From Lasiodiplodia sp. COLG20 (Eukaryota; Ascomycota; Dothideomycetes; Botryosphaeriales; Botryosphaeriaceae), in contig VNWV01000004.1 of assembly GCA_009801085.1 (NCBI GenBank), positions 1,984,001-2,048,000 of the forward strand: a DNA stretch of 64,000 nucleotides, written 5' to 3'. Below, in pieces: positions 1-12,437 of the stretch (within the stretch, counting starts at the first letter, position 1; each line of letters opens with the position of its first letter). The position numbers were made by a program, and so were the translations under genes. The notes under the pieces were generated by a model. It saw only the letters and a program-made list of their open reading frames with translations, was not told the DNA's origin and did not search any database.

Positions 1-3000
1 TTCTTGGGATATTTGCTGTCGATCCTTTAGAGAGGTAGCGACCATCAAGACACCTCAGACACTCTTTACACCTACAGAATGACTTCAGCGTCGCATCCCA
101 GTTTTTCTTGACTGTGTAGTTACATCAACAGCATATGGTCTATAATACCGCGGCTTCCCCGTCATTGTATGTTAAACTTAAAAAGGCTATCTTTGAAAAT
201 AATGCGGTTTACAGACACTCTTATCTGCATTTAAACACTTCACCATATCCAACCGCAAGGCCATTTATTGTGCATAGGATAATTCCTTAAAACTACACCG
301 CCTCGTCTTCGAGAGGCTAGAGTAGTGGCAGAGATAACTATGGGAGTTGGCGCTACCCATGTCTCGTGTTAGTCCACGTGAAGTTTATCGTTTCAAAAAT
401 TCTCAAATTAAGACTAGAGTCGCGGCTTGTCTGATTTTGAGCCTTAGAATACGTTCTTTAGCGATAATGGATAACGCCTACGTGTTCAGAATCCACGTTG
501 GTTAAGAATCAGCCAGTCAAGGCCGAACATGAACTTCATTACCATCAGAATACCTGTAGCTACATTTCATATATTTCGATATTTATCTGTATTACTTGGC
601 CTATCATTGACAATGCAGCTTCATTCAGTAGAGTGGCGTGCCAAAGTAGAGACAGAGACAGTGACGAATTGGGTTACGTCCGCGTGAGGCATCATGGAGG
701 TGAAATTTGCCACTAAGAATATAACATGGATAACAGGAGACAGCAAATGAAAGACGACGGTATTACTAGGAGCTCTTCCGTGTCTACATTATTTCCCCTA
801 CGGGAGGAATTCTAATGGTTACAAGTCATTAGCACTATTTTGCCATGAGCCGAAGCACTCGGGGGAACCTCCGCTGAGAGATCTGCTGTACATTATCCGC
901 ATCTCCCTCAGGTCAAACAAGGACAGTGGACGTTTACTCTAGCTTAAGGCTAGGTGAAAACATATGCATAAAGCCAAATAAGCTTCAAAGGCTGCGTGGT
1001 CGCAGAATCCCGGCCACGGTCAAACCGCTGCACGCGTAGTCATCACTTAGCCTTCAACCAAAACCAGCTCTCGTCATTCTCGTCAGCACCTCAGCTTTCA
1101 ACAGAATTCAAAGGATTCGAGACAGCCACGGGCGCCAAGCCGCGCGGCCTCGAGACATGACCCGCGTGAAGTGAAGCGGGCACACTGCGCTGCTCCACCA
1201 TCCGCACCATTCGGCAGCCACAAAAAGCTACCTGACAAGCTCCGAAGCAAAATGCTTACGAGCCCGGACCGATTGGGCTCGCGCAAACTCTGCTCCATCG
1301 CATGTTTCACGCAAGCAATGGCGCAAGTAGTGCGGCCGCCAAGACACGGTATGGCAGTTGGGGAGGCCCAGCCCACGTCCGCTCCGTCCGTCCCGCTTGT
1401 CTGCCAGACTTCCCGTCCCTTCAGAGAGGGATGACTACGAAAAAAAGTCATTGCCGGCCAGGGTGCGTCAGCGGCCACAACATTTTGAGGATGCAAAGGA
1501 GACGGTTCAGGATTAGCATGCGTAGTTGGATGAACTGACTTTTTCCTGGTCTATGCCCTCAGCCAGACGGCACCAAAATGGTGACTACGGCGATACTGTC
1601 TGCCGATCCTGCCATCATGGCTACGACAGAGCGCGTGGTTTGACCGATGCGGGTCTCCGAGTCACGGCGTACAGAATGAGGTTGAGCAAAGGGGCGGTAC
1701 AACGCTCGGATGCATTCACGATGAATTGGGCAAGGTGTCTGGTCTATACCGTTGGTTAAGTCGTCAAGTAGTGCATCTCTCTATGCAGTCAGTCATCGGA
1801 GACGGGGGTCGAAGTAGCTAAATTCTTCGGCCGAAAGGTCAAGAATGCCGCCTACGAGGTCGCCACCAGAAGCATCCGCTTCCGCGGCTGCCGGAGGCCT
1901 TGCGTGATGTTGACGCAGAGGGTGGAACGCATGCCAGCCAACCACAAAATGATGATGCACAGCCATTGCGCAGCCACTGCGAGCCCCTGGTAGGCGTCAG
2001 CAGCAACACCGTTGTTTGAACGAAGAAGTGTCATTGTGGTAAGATGCACTAGGCGCGGCAATCATCATCCCGCCAACCCCGCCGAAGGAATGAGCTTGGG
2101 TTGCGGCCTCGTCTACCTCGCTCTCACGTCGTCAGCGGCTTGCGCGCACCAAGTATCAGAGCCTGAACGCCACCCATGCGCACTCGCCAGGTGCGGCGGC
2201 TTGTTGCAGCAAAGCAAGGCCACAACGTGCCACTCGAAGGCATGCATATCGCGTGCATGCAAAAGGTCCGTTCCTAACCGGTTGCATAGCCGCCAGGGAA
2301 ACGATTGGATTCTCCCCGTTTGTGAAGGACCGACGATGCAGAGCCGACTTTGGCAAAATACAACAGGGCAGAATGCTCTAAACCCCTTCGTACGAAGAGT
2401 GCAGGGAGCCAAAACGTCCCGTTCCCCGCCAAGGTCGGGAGCCCGCTACTGTAGACTACCGGATGTAGGGCCCCCAATACCGCGTCGCTGCCCCCTTCTT
2501 CTCTGTCATCCCTAATCGCCTTACCTTTCGTCTCTTCATTGGTCTCTCGCGACTACCACTCCAACCAACAAGAAACACCCCAGATAGACGAGCGTCAGGC
2601 TAGTCTCTCAAGCACGAGGCAAGCGAAACGTGCCACCAGTATAAAATCTCCGGTCTGGAGTAACTTGCATGCACTAAACACCCCCGCACTCGTTCCTTAC
2701 CACGTTCAGACTCACCTGCATTAGTGGCTACCAGCTATCAGTCCAGCCCCCGGAGATTCTTCAAGGGAGGAGGGTGGGGTGGAACTGTTCGTCGTGCATC
2801 CGCCGCTGATTATTCCGATCTCCTGTGCTTCCCATCCAAACGTTATGCGCCGCCTCCGACAGGGGCGCTTCTCGTCTCCCGCCTTGGTTCTTGTGGGCGT
2901 GAGAGACGTTGCCGATCAATAGCACCCCCTGCTCCGATCTTTGCCTCTCTCTCGTGTGCTACCTGATCGCAGCATGAGATAATGCCATCATAAAGGTCCG

Positions 3001-4316
3001 CCGCCGCCACCACGGCGGTGAGATAAGCAAGCAACAGCTCGCAGCACTCTGTCGAGAACAGAGAAACAAAACATCAGATCAGTGGTTGAGCCTTGAATAA
3101 AGCGAATCGTGCCCACACCTGATGTATCTGGGACAAGGCAGACATCTGACTGTTTCGGCCGATCGTTGACACCAACTCTTTCGTACGCTTACGCGTGTGA
3201 AGCCACATGCCACTGCAATACCGATCGTGACCCACTTCCCGTGCTCCCTTTGCTCTATTCCCTCTCGGAGCTTTCGCTGCACGAGCCGTCGCGCGAGTAG
3301 TCGAGAAACGGAGGGGTCGATCCGGCCCCCAAGAGTTCTAGAACCCTGGAGAACCCGGCCTCGGCTCTGGCCCCTTGCATGCAATGCAACGGTTCACACA
3401 GAGAAGGCGAAAGTGAACGAGGCTTCTCCTGAAAGGAGGAAGAGGGAAGATGAGTTTTCCGTACTTCTGTAGAGTAAGACCTAGTAGACCTTGAGCGAGC
3501 GTGCAGAGCAAGTGATACAAGCAAGCATCCGCGCCCTACTCTATGCTGCCGTAAGCTTTCGCGGCAAGAGCGGGGCAGAAAAAAAAAGGCCACTTGCTTC
3601 CCTATCTCTGAAAACCCTCATGGCTCTACCGTGAGCCGCATCGGTAGCTAATGATAGTACCGAACAACAGACGGCTGGTCGAAAAAAAAAAGGAAAAGAA
3701 ATCCCAACGTTTGATCGCTCCTGCTTGTGCTCCAATGCAACCCCTTGATAACTCGTCGTTACCCCAGTACCCATTTCTATGCAAGTTTGTACCCCGTCGA
3801 TGCTTCCTTGCCCTGCCCCTCTGTTGGGAATGGTGCAAATACAATGTGTAGAATAATACAGTCGAAGAAGTAAAATATGTGCGGATGCACTCCACCAGCT
3901 CTCCCGATGCTGAGAAGAGAGCAGCAATGCTGAAGGGGGTACTCGATGTGAACATGTAAACAAAAACCCACGCCGTGTGCCCGTGAACAAAGGAAACCGC
4001 CCTATCCAAAACCCGATGCTGTAAGACGCCCAATATGTGACACAGGATCGTGGCCGTTCTTAGCAGGTGGCGCACGTCAAAGCCAGGCTCTAGGCTTTGG
4101 AGGAGCAACTCTGGTGTGATGCATGACGAAGGAAATAACAAACGAAAAAGCCGCCCTTTCCGCTCTTTCTGAGTAAACGCCGGGGTGATCCTCGATGATG
4201 ACAGAATTAAAAGTGAGTTACGGTGGTTGGTTGATGTGTCGGTCGGCTGGTGGCGGGTGGTGTAGGATTCGGACCGTAACACGTGGATCTATGAGGTTGC
4301 TGTGATGTGTGATCTG
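1..4316. other. Gene-poor left flank, AT-rich at its left end
   Basis: No coding region could be supported here. The first kilobase is clearly AT-richer than the gene regions; the line at 181-240, for example, has 19 G or C in 60 bases. From about 1100 the composition rises, but the open frames are short, overlap on both strands and match nothing I recognise. A 218-codon minus-strand frame at 3626-4282 lies just downstream of the phosphatase stop and is more likely 3' flank than a gene. The AT-rich part could be a decayed repeat, but no repeat unit or terminal structure is visible. Confidence 0.6.
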
Positions 4317-5340
4317 TTATGCAGCCTGGCGCGGCGACTGCGTGCGTGAGCACAGCGGCGAGCGCGGCTCGTCGTCAGGAACCCAGCCCTGGAACCTGGC
4401 CATCCAGAGCACCGAGCGCTCGTCGAAACCGTCCATGAACTGCTCGTCCAGAACGCGGGCTTTCTCTGCCGCGTACGTGTGATAATCTTCTTTGATCTGC
4501 TTGTTGCTCTTTCCCAGAACTTTTCCAAAACATGCTACCACGCAGCCGGTGCGATGCTGTGGTTCGGTTAGTCGGAACCCAACTTCTGGATAAGGCACGT
4601 GCGAGGGCTATCTGCTTACCTTTCCCTTGTTGCAGTGGATAAGCAGAGGGTAATTGCTCCGGTTTAAAACAACCGTGAGAGCCTGCACCATCGCCTCTGG
4701 TGGTATGCAGACTTGACCCTTGTTTGGCGGGATGGAAACACGGTAATGGCGGATACCATTCTCGGAGATGAACTTGGTGTAGGATTCCGGACAGTCATCG
4801 ACGAGAGTGCTTCAAAACGAGTCAGCAAAGCAGCCCATTTTCCTTGCAAATCCACCGATTGTTGAAAACTTACAGTATGCTCTTCAGTTTCAAGCTCTGC
4901 AAGTAGCCGTAGTTCTCCTGCTTCGGATAGGCGCTTCGGAAAATCTTGCCATCGACGACCGTGCCGAAATTGTCCGGCGGCGTGAAGCGGGGCAGGCATG
5001 CGGGCGTCTTGTCCTCGAAACTTGAGCGCCTCGAGGACATTGCGGTGGAGCTTGCTGTCGTCACCGACGAGCTGACGGCTGTGACTAAGAGCACGGGAGT
5101 CAGAGGGTGTTTGCGCCACCTTGAAGCACGGTGCGTTTTACCTGCTTCCGCTTGGACCGTCCCCTCGCCGTCGATCATTCCAACGTTCTTCTCCTTCGTC
5201 TCCTGCGCACGCGATGACATTGGCCCCTTGAGGCCCGGTGCAATCCATCCCCTGAGTGCAGGCGTTGCCATATCGGTGCCTTCCACGAGCGTGTCCACGC
5301 GGGTAGGTTTGGCAGCGGAGTCGTCGATGATGTTGTACAT
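4317..5340 (-). CDS. SIW14: SIW14/OCA-type atypical dual-specificity phosphatase
   Basis: Predicted cytosolic phosphatase of the fungal SIW14/OCA1 family; some members hydrolyse inositol pyrophosphates and others are described as tyrosine phosphatases. Exons on the minus strand are 5340-4874, 4809-4620 and 4556-4317, about 298 codons, with introns of 64 and 63 bases. The conserved part starts at PPDNFGTVVDGKIFRSAYPKQ and runs to the active-site loop HCNKGKHRTGC, which gives CX5R with its Cys and Arg on either side of the second intron. The downstream KARVLDEQF stretch also matches SIW14. The N-terminal 120 residues are low complexity. A further in-frame intron (5141-5085, 57 bases, with a CTGAC branch-like site) may interrupt them. 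The start is the first ATG of the frame; a later ATG is possible. The gene is divergent from the one at 6303. Confidence 0.88.
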
Positions 5341-6302
5341 GTCGGCCCCAAAAGTCGAAGAAAAGCACGCTGATCTACACGGTCTGGTGCCGATACGCTT
5401 TGATGCACGCGTGGTGTCGGTCGCGTGAGTGCGTGTTGGTAAAGGTCGGGGAGGGTGGAGGTGAAATAGGGCGTGGGACTGCGGGATGGGCGGACGAAAG
5501 TGCGATGTGATGGTCTTGAAGCGGCCGTGAGGTCACCTCAGCTGCGAATTGCTGCGCTTCTGGGGCGCGGTGAGGGGAGCCATGGTGTGTGTGTTGGCGA
5601 GGGCAAACGGTGGGTCTGAGTTCTTGGTCGCGAGGCTGCGGCTGGCCGGGTTGATGAACAACTGGGGGAGGGAGAAACAGGGCTAGGAGGCGGGAGTATT
5701 GCGTGGGCCAGCCGGGGTTGTGCGGTGGGCTGTCGTTAAAAAAAGGTGGTGAGAGCTGGACGCGGGCAAGCGTACCACGGAGCGGCGTGGTCAAAGAGTC
5801 CGGCTCGCTGGCGCCGCCTTGGCCGATCCGACGCGCCCTTGGAGGCGTTCGGGAGCCTTCCAAGGCGCCGCAGGACCGAGACCACAGACTGCAGTCAAGG
5901 GGCCGGCGCAGCGGGTTCCCTCATCTAGATGGCACCCGCAGCGTCACCGTCGAATATTTTTGTTGGTATCCCTGCCAGCTGGCCCTGCACGCGAACACAA
6001 GACGCGGCTAATGAGTGGAGGTATGACGGTGCCAGCGCGGCGTTAGGCCAGCGTTGCGCGCCGAGAAAGGCCGTCCGCGTCCGTTCCTGCCGGCGCCGTT
6101 CCCTGATTCACGACCCGACATCTTCACGTGCAAGCTGTGAGGCGATCGGCGCACACTCCCCGGCCATCTCCGCAATCCGCTTGCCTCGAACCGGCCGCGC
6201 TAGCAGGTATCGTGAGCGTCGTTCGACCTCCGCAACACCTCGCAGCTCCTGCGAGTACAAACTGCACGCGGTCCCCGCATCGCAATTTCATCTAGATCCA
6301 TC
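5341..6302. promoter_or_regulatory. Divergent intergenic region
   Basis: About 960 bases separate the starts of the minus-strand phosphatase and the plus-strand protein at 6303, so this stretch must hold both upstream regions. It is GC-rich. The frames inside it, such as 5375-5863 on the minus strand, are rich in Pro and Arg and look non-coding. I could not identify a clear TATA box. Confidence 0.5.
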
Positions 6303-7544
6303 ATGGCTCAGTCCACTGCAGAACAGCCGCGCTCGGGCGCCCGCACCCCCACCCGCTCGTCGCGCCGCTCGCACCCCAACATCCAGCAGCTGTCCCTTGC
6401 TCCGCTGAGCTCCCAATTCCAGGATGAAGCTGCCGCCACCGACCTCCATTCCCGCAGCCCCCACAGCTCCTACATCCAGCCAAAGACGGCGCCAACCACC
6501 CCAGGCATCCTCAGCCGTAGCTCATCGCGCCCACGCCACAGCGGCCATGTCCACTACGTGCACGACGGCTACTTTGGCGGCCCGCTGAGCCCGCCCGGCA
6601 GCGGCATCAACAAGTCCAAAAGCGACGCCGCCCTGCATGGCGACATTGCCTACTTCCCACGCCACCATCGCCGCAAGCACACGGCCCCGCCAGGCTCTAT
6701 CGTGAACATCAGCAACACTGGCCGCAAGCTCACCACGCCGAAACAGCAGCACCACACCCGCGAGGCCTCGTCCGACTGGCTGTATCGCGCCGGGCTCGCC
6801 ATTGCCTCGGAGACGCGCGAGTCCAAGGGGCAGTCGTGGCTGTCCCGCCGCGAAAGCAGCACCTCGCTCGTCCGGCAGCAGGGCGACGGCGATGGCTCGG
6901 ACGCCGACGAGGCCGGCAGCAATGCAGCCGGCTCCGGCCACCCGTCAAGAAGTCATAGCACATTCTTCGCCGACGACGAGTACAGCCCCATCACTCCCAA
7001 GAGCCGCGGCGGCAGCCGCACGGGCAGTGCCTTCAACAGCCGCCGTGGCAGCAGGGTCGGGAGCAGGGCTGAGCTGCGGGCCTTGACTGGACTCACAGCC
7101 ATGCCGCCAGGCGACAGCGTTGAAGAGGGCTATCTGGGCGACCAGCACCAGCCTGGCATCCCGCTCGAGCCTGACTTCGTCGAGTCGGACGAGGAGGGGC
7201 TAGGCGATGAGGAAGAGGTCGCCCGACTCGCGCAGGAAGGCGGGTACGGACTTGGGGGATGGATGGAGAAGTTGATCGGCTGGTCGTTGTTCAGCGTTGA
7301 GGAAGACGGTGAGGAGACTGACGAGGAGGATCAGGTCACAGAGCAGGAAACACAAGGTGAAGATGCGAAAAAGCGGCGGGAAGAGGAGCTGAAGCGCCGG
7401 CGCGAGGAAAGGGCTCGCATCCAGGCAGCCAGCAGCGCGGCAAAGGAGAAAAAGGAGCTGCCGCAGCCTAGCCAAGGTGAGGGCGAGGGTGGCTGGCAGG
7501 ATGCCGCGTGGTTGTTGAGCGTGGCGTCGAAAGTCTTACTGTGA
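6303..7544 (+). CDS. Conserved fungal protein, probably DUF3984 family
   Basis: Single-exon gene of 413 codons starting at an ATG in the context ATCATGG. The protein is mostly disordered, with Ser-, Arg- and Pro-rich stretches, but has islands that look constrained: HSGHVHYVHDGYFGGPLSPP near residue 80, SSDWLYRAGLAIASETRESK near 155-175, and the segment GGWMEKLIGWSLFSVEED near 318. The second island is what suggests the ascomycete DUF3984 family; this is recalled family resemblance, not a search result. The C-terminal quarter is acidic and then strongly charged (KKRREEELKRRREERARIQ), probably a short coiled coil. No catalytic motif, signal peptide or clear membrane span is visible. Function unknown. 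Confidence 0.8.
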   Translation: MAQSTAEQPRSGARTPTRSSRRSHPNIQQLSLAPLSSQFQDEAAATDLHSRSPHSSYIQPKTAPTTPGILSRSSSRPRHSGHVHYVHDGYFGGPLSPPGSGINKSKSDAALHGDIAYFPRHHRRKHTAPPGSIVNISNTGRKLTTPKQQHHTREASSDWLYRAGLAIASETRESKGQSWLSRRESSTSLVRQQGDGDGSDADEAGSNAAGSGHPSRSHSTFFADDEYSPITPKSRGGSRTGSAFNSRRGSRVGSRAELRALTGLTAMPPGDSVEEGYLGDQHQPGIPLEPDFVESDEEGLGDEEEVARLAQEGGYGLGGWMEKLIGWSLFSVEEDGEETDEEDQVTEQETQGEDAKKRREEELKRRREERARIQAASSAAKEKKELPQPSQGEGEGGWQDAAWLLSVASKVLL

Positions 7545-8919
7545 TCGAGACCTGCATTTTCGTAATTGCCGCGTTATATTTCTTGATTGCGCCAAAATAA
7601 GATTAAGGATTGACGTAACGAAGTTACGAAGGGTATATTGGAAGGTAGGGGTGGAGTATCAACGCGTTATTTTGTGTTCAACAAATTGGAAAAATGGCAA
7701 TGAGGTCTTTAATGCACCAGTTGGGAAGGTAGGAAAGTATTCGGCCGCCCCGTGCGGGTATTGCTTTTCTTACCATTTCCGATCGCTCCGAAGAGAAAAA
7801 GGAAATACATGGAAGAATTAAGTCTAGCGATTGGCGGCGCCATCTGCGATAGCGTTCTTTTAGCTCCCAGCGGATGCCGCGTTTTTTGCCTTTTCTTTTT
7901 TATATTGCTTTTCCTCCCTGAGGGAGGTCGTGGGATCCGAGAAATGTGGCTTGCAGCGCATGCGTTGTCAGCAGGAGGCGGCTTGAGAAACCAGGTCGTG
8001 AAGCGAAGGAGCCCTGGACCCTTTCGATGGCTTGATGGCTTGCCGCCGGTGCACAAGGATTTCTCCTGCTTAGTTGAAAGACCGGCAGACAACAAACGCC
8101 ACGCGGGACGGGAAGGCATATGCAAGGTGTCGCGCTAAATGTGCAGACGGGAGAAGAGTCGAAGAAGCAAAGAAATTAATGAGGCGCTTGGCCGGGAACA
8201 GGAGGCGGGACGTATGTAGAGCTAGATCGCGTGTCCATGCGCACAGCGGAAAGGAGTGGAGAGTTCCGGAGCAGCCGCATGATTTATTATTACTATCATT
8301 TTTATTATTAATCGCTGCAGTCGCGATAACGAGATCCATCGCCTTCGAGACTGCTGTGTTGATGGGTGTGGGGTCGGATTCGGATGCGCTAGGGGATTCG
8401 GAGTCGATGATGTATCTTTGCTCGGACGAGGCGGTGCCTAGCTTCGTCCGAAGTGTCCGTCGCTGTCGCAGGTTCGCTCGGGGAGATCAAACACCGATAA
8501 CGGAGATTGACTACGCTTCAAACATTGCGGCGCAAACGGATCACGGAGGCGAGCAAATAGGGCTGGGAAGAGGATGCGATACCCAGCATCATCCCGGAGA
8601 TACCGGAGCCCGATCACTAAGCACTCCACGGTGGTCATTGCTACCCGCGTAAGCCTTCTGCCCATGTCAGTTCGTGAAGAAAATGAAACAGTCCATCGGA
8701 GTATCTGCACGAGAGGGTGTGATGACTGAGGAAAAGGAGGTAGGTCCGCGACTCCGGCCGAGTGGGTCCAGAGCGGACGAGGCTTGCGTGGTTGGGGCAT
8801 CTCGGGATGCAATTGGATGGATGGATGAAGGTCTAGAGGGCTGCTTCCCTCCAGCTCCGCTTAATGCTACGGTGTGCTCGTGCGAAAAAGGAAACTAATG
8901 ATATATTCCACGCCACATC
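7545..8919. other. Intergenic between two convergent genes
   Basis: The 3' flanks of the gene ending at 7544 and of GPI10 ending at 8920 meet here. It contains an AT-rich patch, a small hairpin at 7614-7628 and a TTATTATT-type tract near 8282-8310. Short overlapping frames on both strands (for example 8074-8652) show no recognisable protein. Confidence 0.5.
7614..7628 (+). other. Perfect 6-bp hairpin in 3' flank
   Basis: The bases CGTAAC and GTTACG flank a three-base GAA loop, 70 bases after the stop of the gene ending at 7544. It may lie in the 3' untranslated region. Such a short stem can also arise by chance. Confidence 0.35.
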
Positions 8920-11206
8920 CTACCCCCGTAGCTTCCCCATCCCCCATTGCCCAGAGCTAATTCGTTTCTTGTCAGCCAACCCAGGCCGTTCAGCATAGCC
9001 ACGAGTAGCGTCAGACCCGTCATCGTCCAAGCACCAAACGATCACATCGCCCTTTCGGCGAGAGTCGTCATGAACATGGCTGTTGAAGCCGCGCCAACAT
9101 TCTTTGTACTTTGTCTCCTGCAGAAATTCGACAAGGGTGCCTTCAAGTTGCTGGAAAAAGACAAGATACGTAGGCCAAGGCCTCTTTGTCTGCATCTTAC
9201 CTTCATCCTTGTCTTTGCTGACATTCCCCTTGCTTCGGATGGTGCCGACACTCTCCATGTGCTGACCTAGCCACGCGACGGGACCAGGATCGATGTAGAA
9301 TTCGTCTGCCTCATCGAGGTAGCTGGCACGTCGGTCCAACGGCACGTCGATGGGCGGCTCACATGTGAGAGCCCAGGCCTTGATCTCTGGGTAAACCAGA
9401 TGTGAGCGCCAGGGTGTGCTATGGCAAGGCATGAGAAACCCCACAGTCGTTTCTCCACCTAGAGCTCGGCTTTCGTGGTGGTGCCGAAGCATATGCAAGA
9501 CTTCAATGACACCACGTTGGTGTACCTGGGAAGCGTAACCTGCCACAAGAATGTTGATGGTAAGAAGGATTCCCAGCACGACCTTCTTCCCAGGCGTGAG
9601 AGGATGGAAGAAAGACGACGTGGGCTGTGCAGCAAGCACATGGAGCATGGGTAACAGAGGGTATATGAAGCGGACCTCTTTGTGAGCAATGAGGCTCAAG
9701 GCGCCTACCATAGCTACGCATGTCAGTGCAAGGTATGACAGCAGGGGGCTGGAACGGCCATGGCCGCGGATCGCCTGCTGCAAACCATAAACAGCGAACG
9801 GCAAGGCGGTAGTAAGGAGCAGCGGCAGCCCTTCGGTTAGGTAGTAGTCGGGTCTGTTCGTGCCGTAGAACACGGCCAGCGACTTGGCAATATTGAAGTG
9901 GACGAAGCGAAGGGGCGGGAAGGTCCACAAGCCGTAGTAGCATCGATCCGCAAGGATGGATAGTGTAAGAACGCCACAGCTGGGGAAGGGAACCCTCGTG
10001 GGTCAGCAACAGTGAAATTATGAGGTCGCATTTGCAGCACGTCGATAGGGTCTGGTGGTACACTCACCCGCAGAGCACGGCCCATTTGACTAATGCAAGG
10101 CGCTCACGCGTCGAAGCTTGCCACAACGTGGGTGCGGAAATGCATATCCAAATGAGAGCGTTCGTGGGCCGCAGAACACAGGCCAGCGCCGCGGCAAGCA
10201 GCGACAGTCTCAGACTATGCCCCGGTTAACGTCAGCCACTCGTCCGTGCTGGCCCGAAGAGGCAGTCAGGCCAGCGGCTTACTGAAAGATCTCCCCAGAA
10301 TGAGCGGAAATGGGACGCCGTGCAACGTCTTTCTGCACGCTAGCCGGCGCGGCCGTCGAGCTTGAACAGGACGTCAGCGGCCACTGCCATGGCCACCAGA
10401 CCAGCGCGGCGGCCGTCAGCGTCGTCTCCAGGCAGTTTGACAGCGTGCGCGTGGAGCAGAACCATTGCCAGGGACTGCATGCCGTCAATGCAAGCTGGGA
10501 GAAGGATCAGCCGAAGTGATTGATCGCCTGCGGGCTGTGTCACCATACGCTTGCCCAGGCGGCGCCGCTCCGGGCTCCGAACGCTCGTTCGGCCAGACGC
10601 CAGGTGAAGTAATCGGTCGACGCGGCGAGGGCGGCTTGCGTGATTTTAGGTGCAGCGATGAGCAGCTCAGCCCTTAGCGCCAGAGGCACGCTGCAAATAC
10701 CCGAGATGGCGGACACCCCGGCGAACAGGCCGGCGAAGAGCGCTGGATGCAGTGACGAGCGCAACTGATTTTTCCACTCCTGCCAGACATCGTCAGCACT
10801 CGCCCGCTCAGAGGGCGGAGCCGCGGCGAACCCATGTGATCCAGGCGCCGCTCTGCTCGCCAAACGCCATCTGCCACGCCGGTTCGAGCGACTGGAAGAA
10901 CTCATCGGGCTGAAAGAACGTTTGAGTTGTCAATGCATTCAGGATTCGCAGCCCGAGCAGCAGCCAAAATATCGGTGTTTCTGGCATGAGGGCGCTTTTG
11001 CCCTGCTCAGGCCGCTGCACCGAGGAGCCACCTCCGGGAGCGGGAGCGCCGCGTCGTTCGTCCGCATGGGCCGCCCCGTGCTCGGCTTCGGCATGGCGAG
11101 GCATGGCAGTAGATGGGTGAAAGGTTGACGGCAGCATGGCAGGACGGCCAGGAGACGGGTGTTGATGCTGGTACGCCAGAGAGTACACGGGCCGTTCTGC
11201 GTACAT
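8920..11206 (-). CDS. GPI10: GPI mannosyltransferase 3 (PIG-B/GPI10)
   Basis: ER membrane glycosyltransferase of family GT22 that adds the third, alpha-1,2-linked mannose to the GPI-anchor precursor. Five minus-strand exons: 11206-10832, 10779-10549, 10494-10283, 10214-10068 and 9979-8920, about 674 codons, all in frame, with introns of 52-88 bases. GT22 hallmarks are present: [17 protein letters not shown] near residue 100 (the luminal acidic motif), SIRL-type text [40 protein letters not shown], and [12 protein letters not shown], the family HKExxF signature. Repeated hydrophobic segments fit a multi-span protein. The roughly 75 residues before the first helix are low complexity. An insert of about 30 residues follows WWPWQW, where exon 3 runs to a GTAAGC donor; its exact extent is the least certain part of the model. 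Confidence 0.93.
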
Positions 11207-12437
11207 GGTACCTACCTGCGCACCCGTCGAGGCCGTGCCACCCTAGACGCGGCTTGGATTATTGTAGAATCGTTTTTGCCACTACAACATGGGCGATCGT
11301 AGAAAACCGCAAACCATCGTGGACTGCCAAAGCAGTGCAAGCCTCCAGTCGCCGCGCAGGTGTTCGACAAGGATTACGCGAAAAAGCGATAGCTCAAAAA
11401 ACTTGGCAGCGCATGCACGCCGCGTTACCCTCCTCTCGTCGTCTAACCCCGCTAACGACGAATCCTGTGCGTGGAGACAGTTTGGGGAGGGCGATCCTGG
11501 TGGGCCCTCCACACCTTCTGCTCCATCAGCGAGGCATGACACGGCCAAGCGCAGGCGGCAGCCAATGGCGCTGTGTGATCCGCATGGACGGACGTATCCA
11601 CCCGCCGCCCATCACGCCGCGTCTCGTGTGATGCTGGGCGCTGGGCGGGAGCGAAAAGCAACGAAAGAATCCGGGGAAGATAGATCCTGTGGTGCGGCTG
11701 GGGGCGGCGGCCATGGCGGTTGCAAAAAACAGCTGATGAAAAATTGCTGAGAAGCGGCCGCCATCGCCCCCGGGGCGTCGCTTGGCGGCGCCGGCGGCCA
11801 CCAAGATCGAGAAGTCTTCTCAGACTCGTCAGGCGTCCCCCCCGACGTATTTGAACCGGCGCGGCGGGACTGTGTTGAGCCAGCCGGCTGCATGAGCCAG
11901 CAGCAGTTCCGCGGCCCGTGGATCGTCCAGCGCGCAAAAAGCAAAGGACGGACTCAACAACCTAGCTCTCCGGCGGCTCTTGTTGACGTGGAGCTTGATT
12001 GGCGCCTAACCAGCGCGGCCTCATCGCTGGAGCTTGCCGGGGGACACCGATCCGCATGCTCGCTTGCCTTTCCATCCACTTCGACCGGCGGCCCGTTGAC
12101 GTCGCCCCAGCGCCTTGGGCCTCGAGGAAAAGTCACTGCCGACGTCTAGGCGCGACTTTCAGAGACACCTCACCCCCCTCTCTTCAGCCACTGCCTCATC
12201 ACGCCCCGCGCTCCGCGCTCATTCATAATACTACCGACCCAACTCGCAACGCCCGCCGCTGCACGACGACGGCGCTCTCCCGGTCGCTGAGGTGCACGAT
12301 GATACGCCCGCCTCCAGCGACGCCCCCCGCCCGCGACTAAATTCGCCGCCGCGACGGCTCAGATGAAGGGTTCTGACAGATAGGCACCCGCGCCATATTT
12401 CCAGCGAGCGGAGCGAGAAGCCTGCGAGACACGCATC
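11207..12437. promoter_or_regulatory. Divergent intergenic region GPI10 / kinase
   Basis: About 1.2 kb between the GPI10 start and the kinase start, read in opposite directions. It is GC-rich and carries many short frames on both strands, none with recognisable protein text. It should contain the promoters and leaders of both genes. No clear TATA box was found. Confidence 0.5.

Noticed and set aside
3626..4282. 218-codon minus-strand frame after the phosphatase
   Set aside because: Its Ser/Thr/Phe/Leu text matches nothing, and it begins only 35 bases beyond the phosphatase stop, where a 3' untranslated region is expected.
4250..4300. tRNA-like T-arm text (GGTCCGAATCC on the minus strand)
   Set aside because: No matching acceptor, D or anticodon arms could be paired around it. 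No convincing tRNA was found anywhere in the window.
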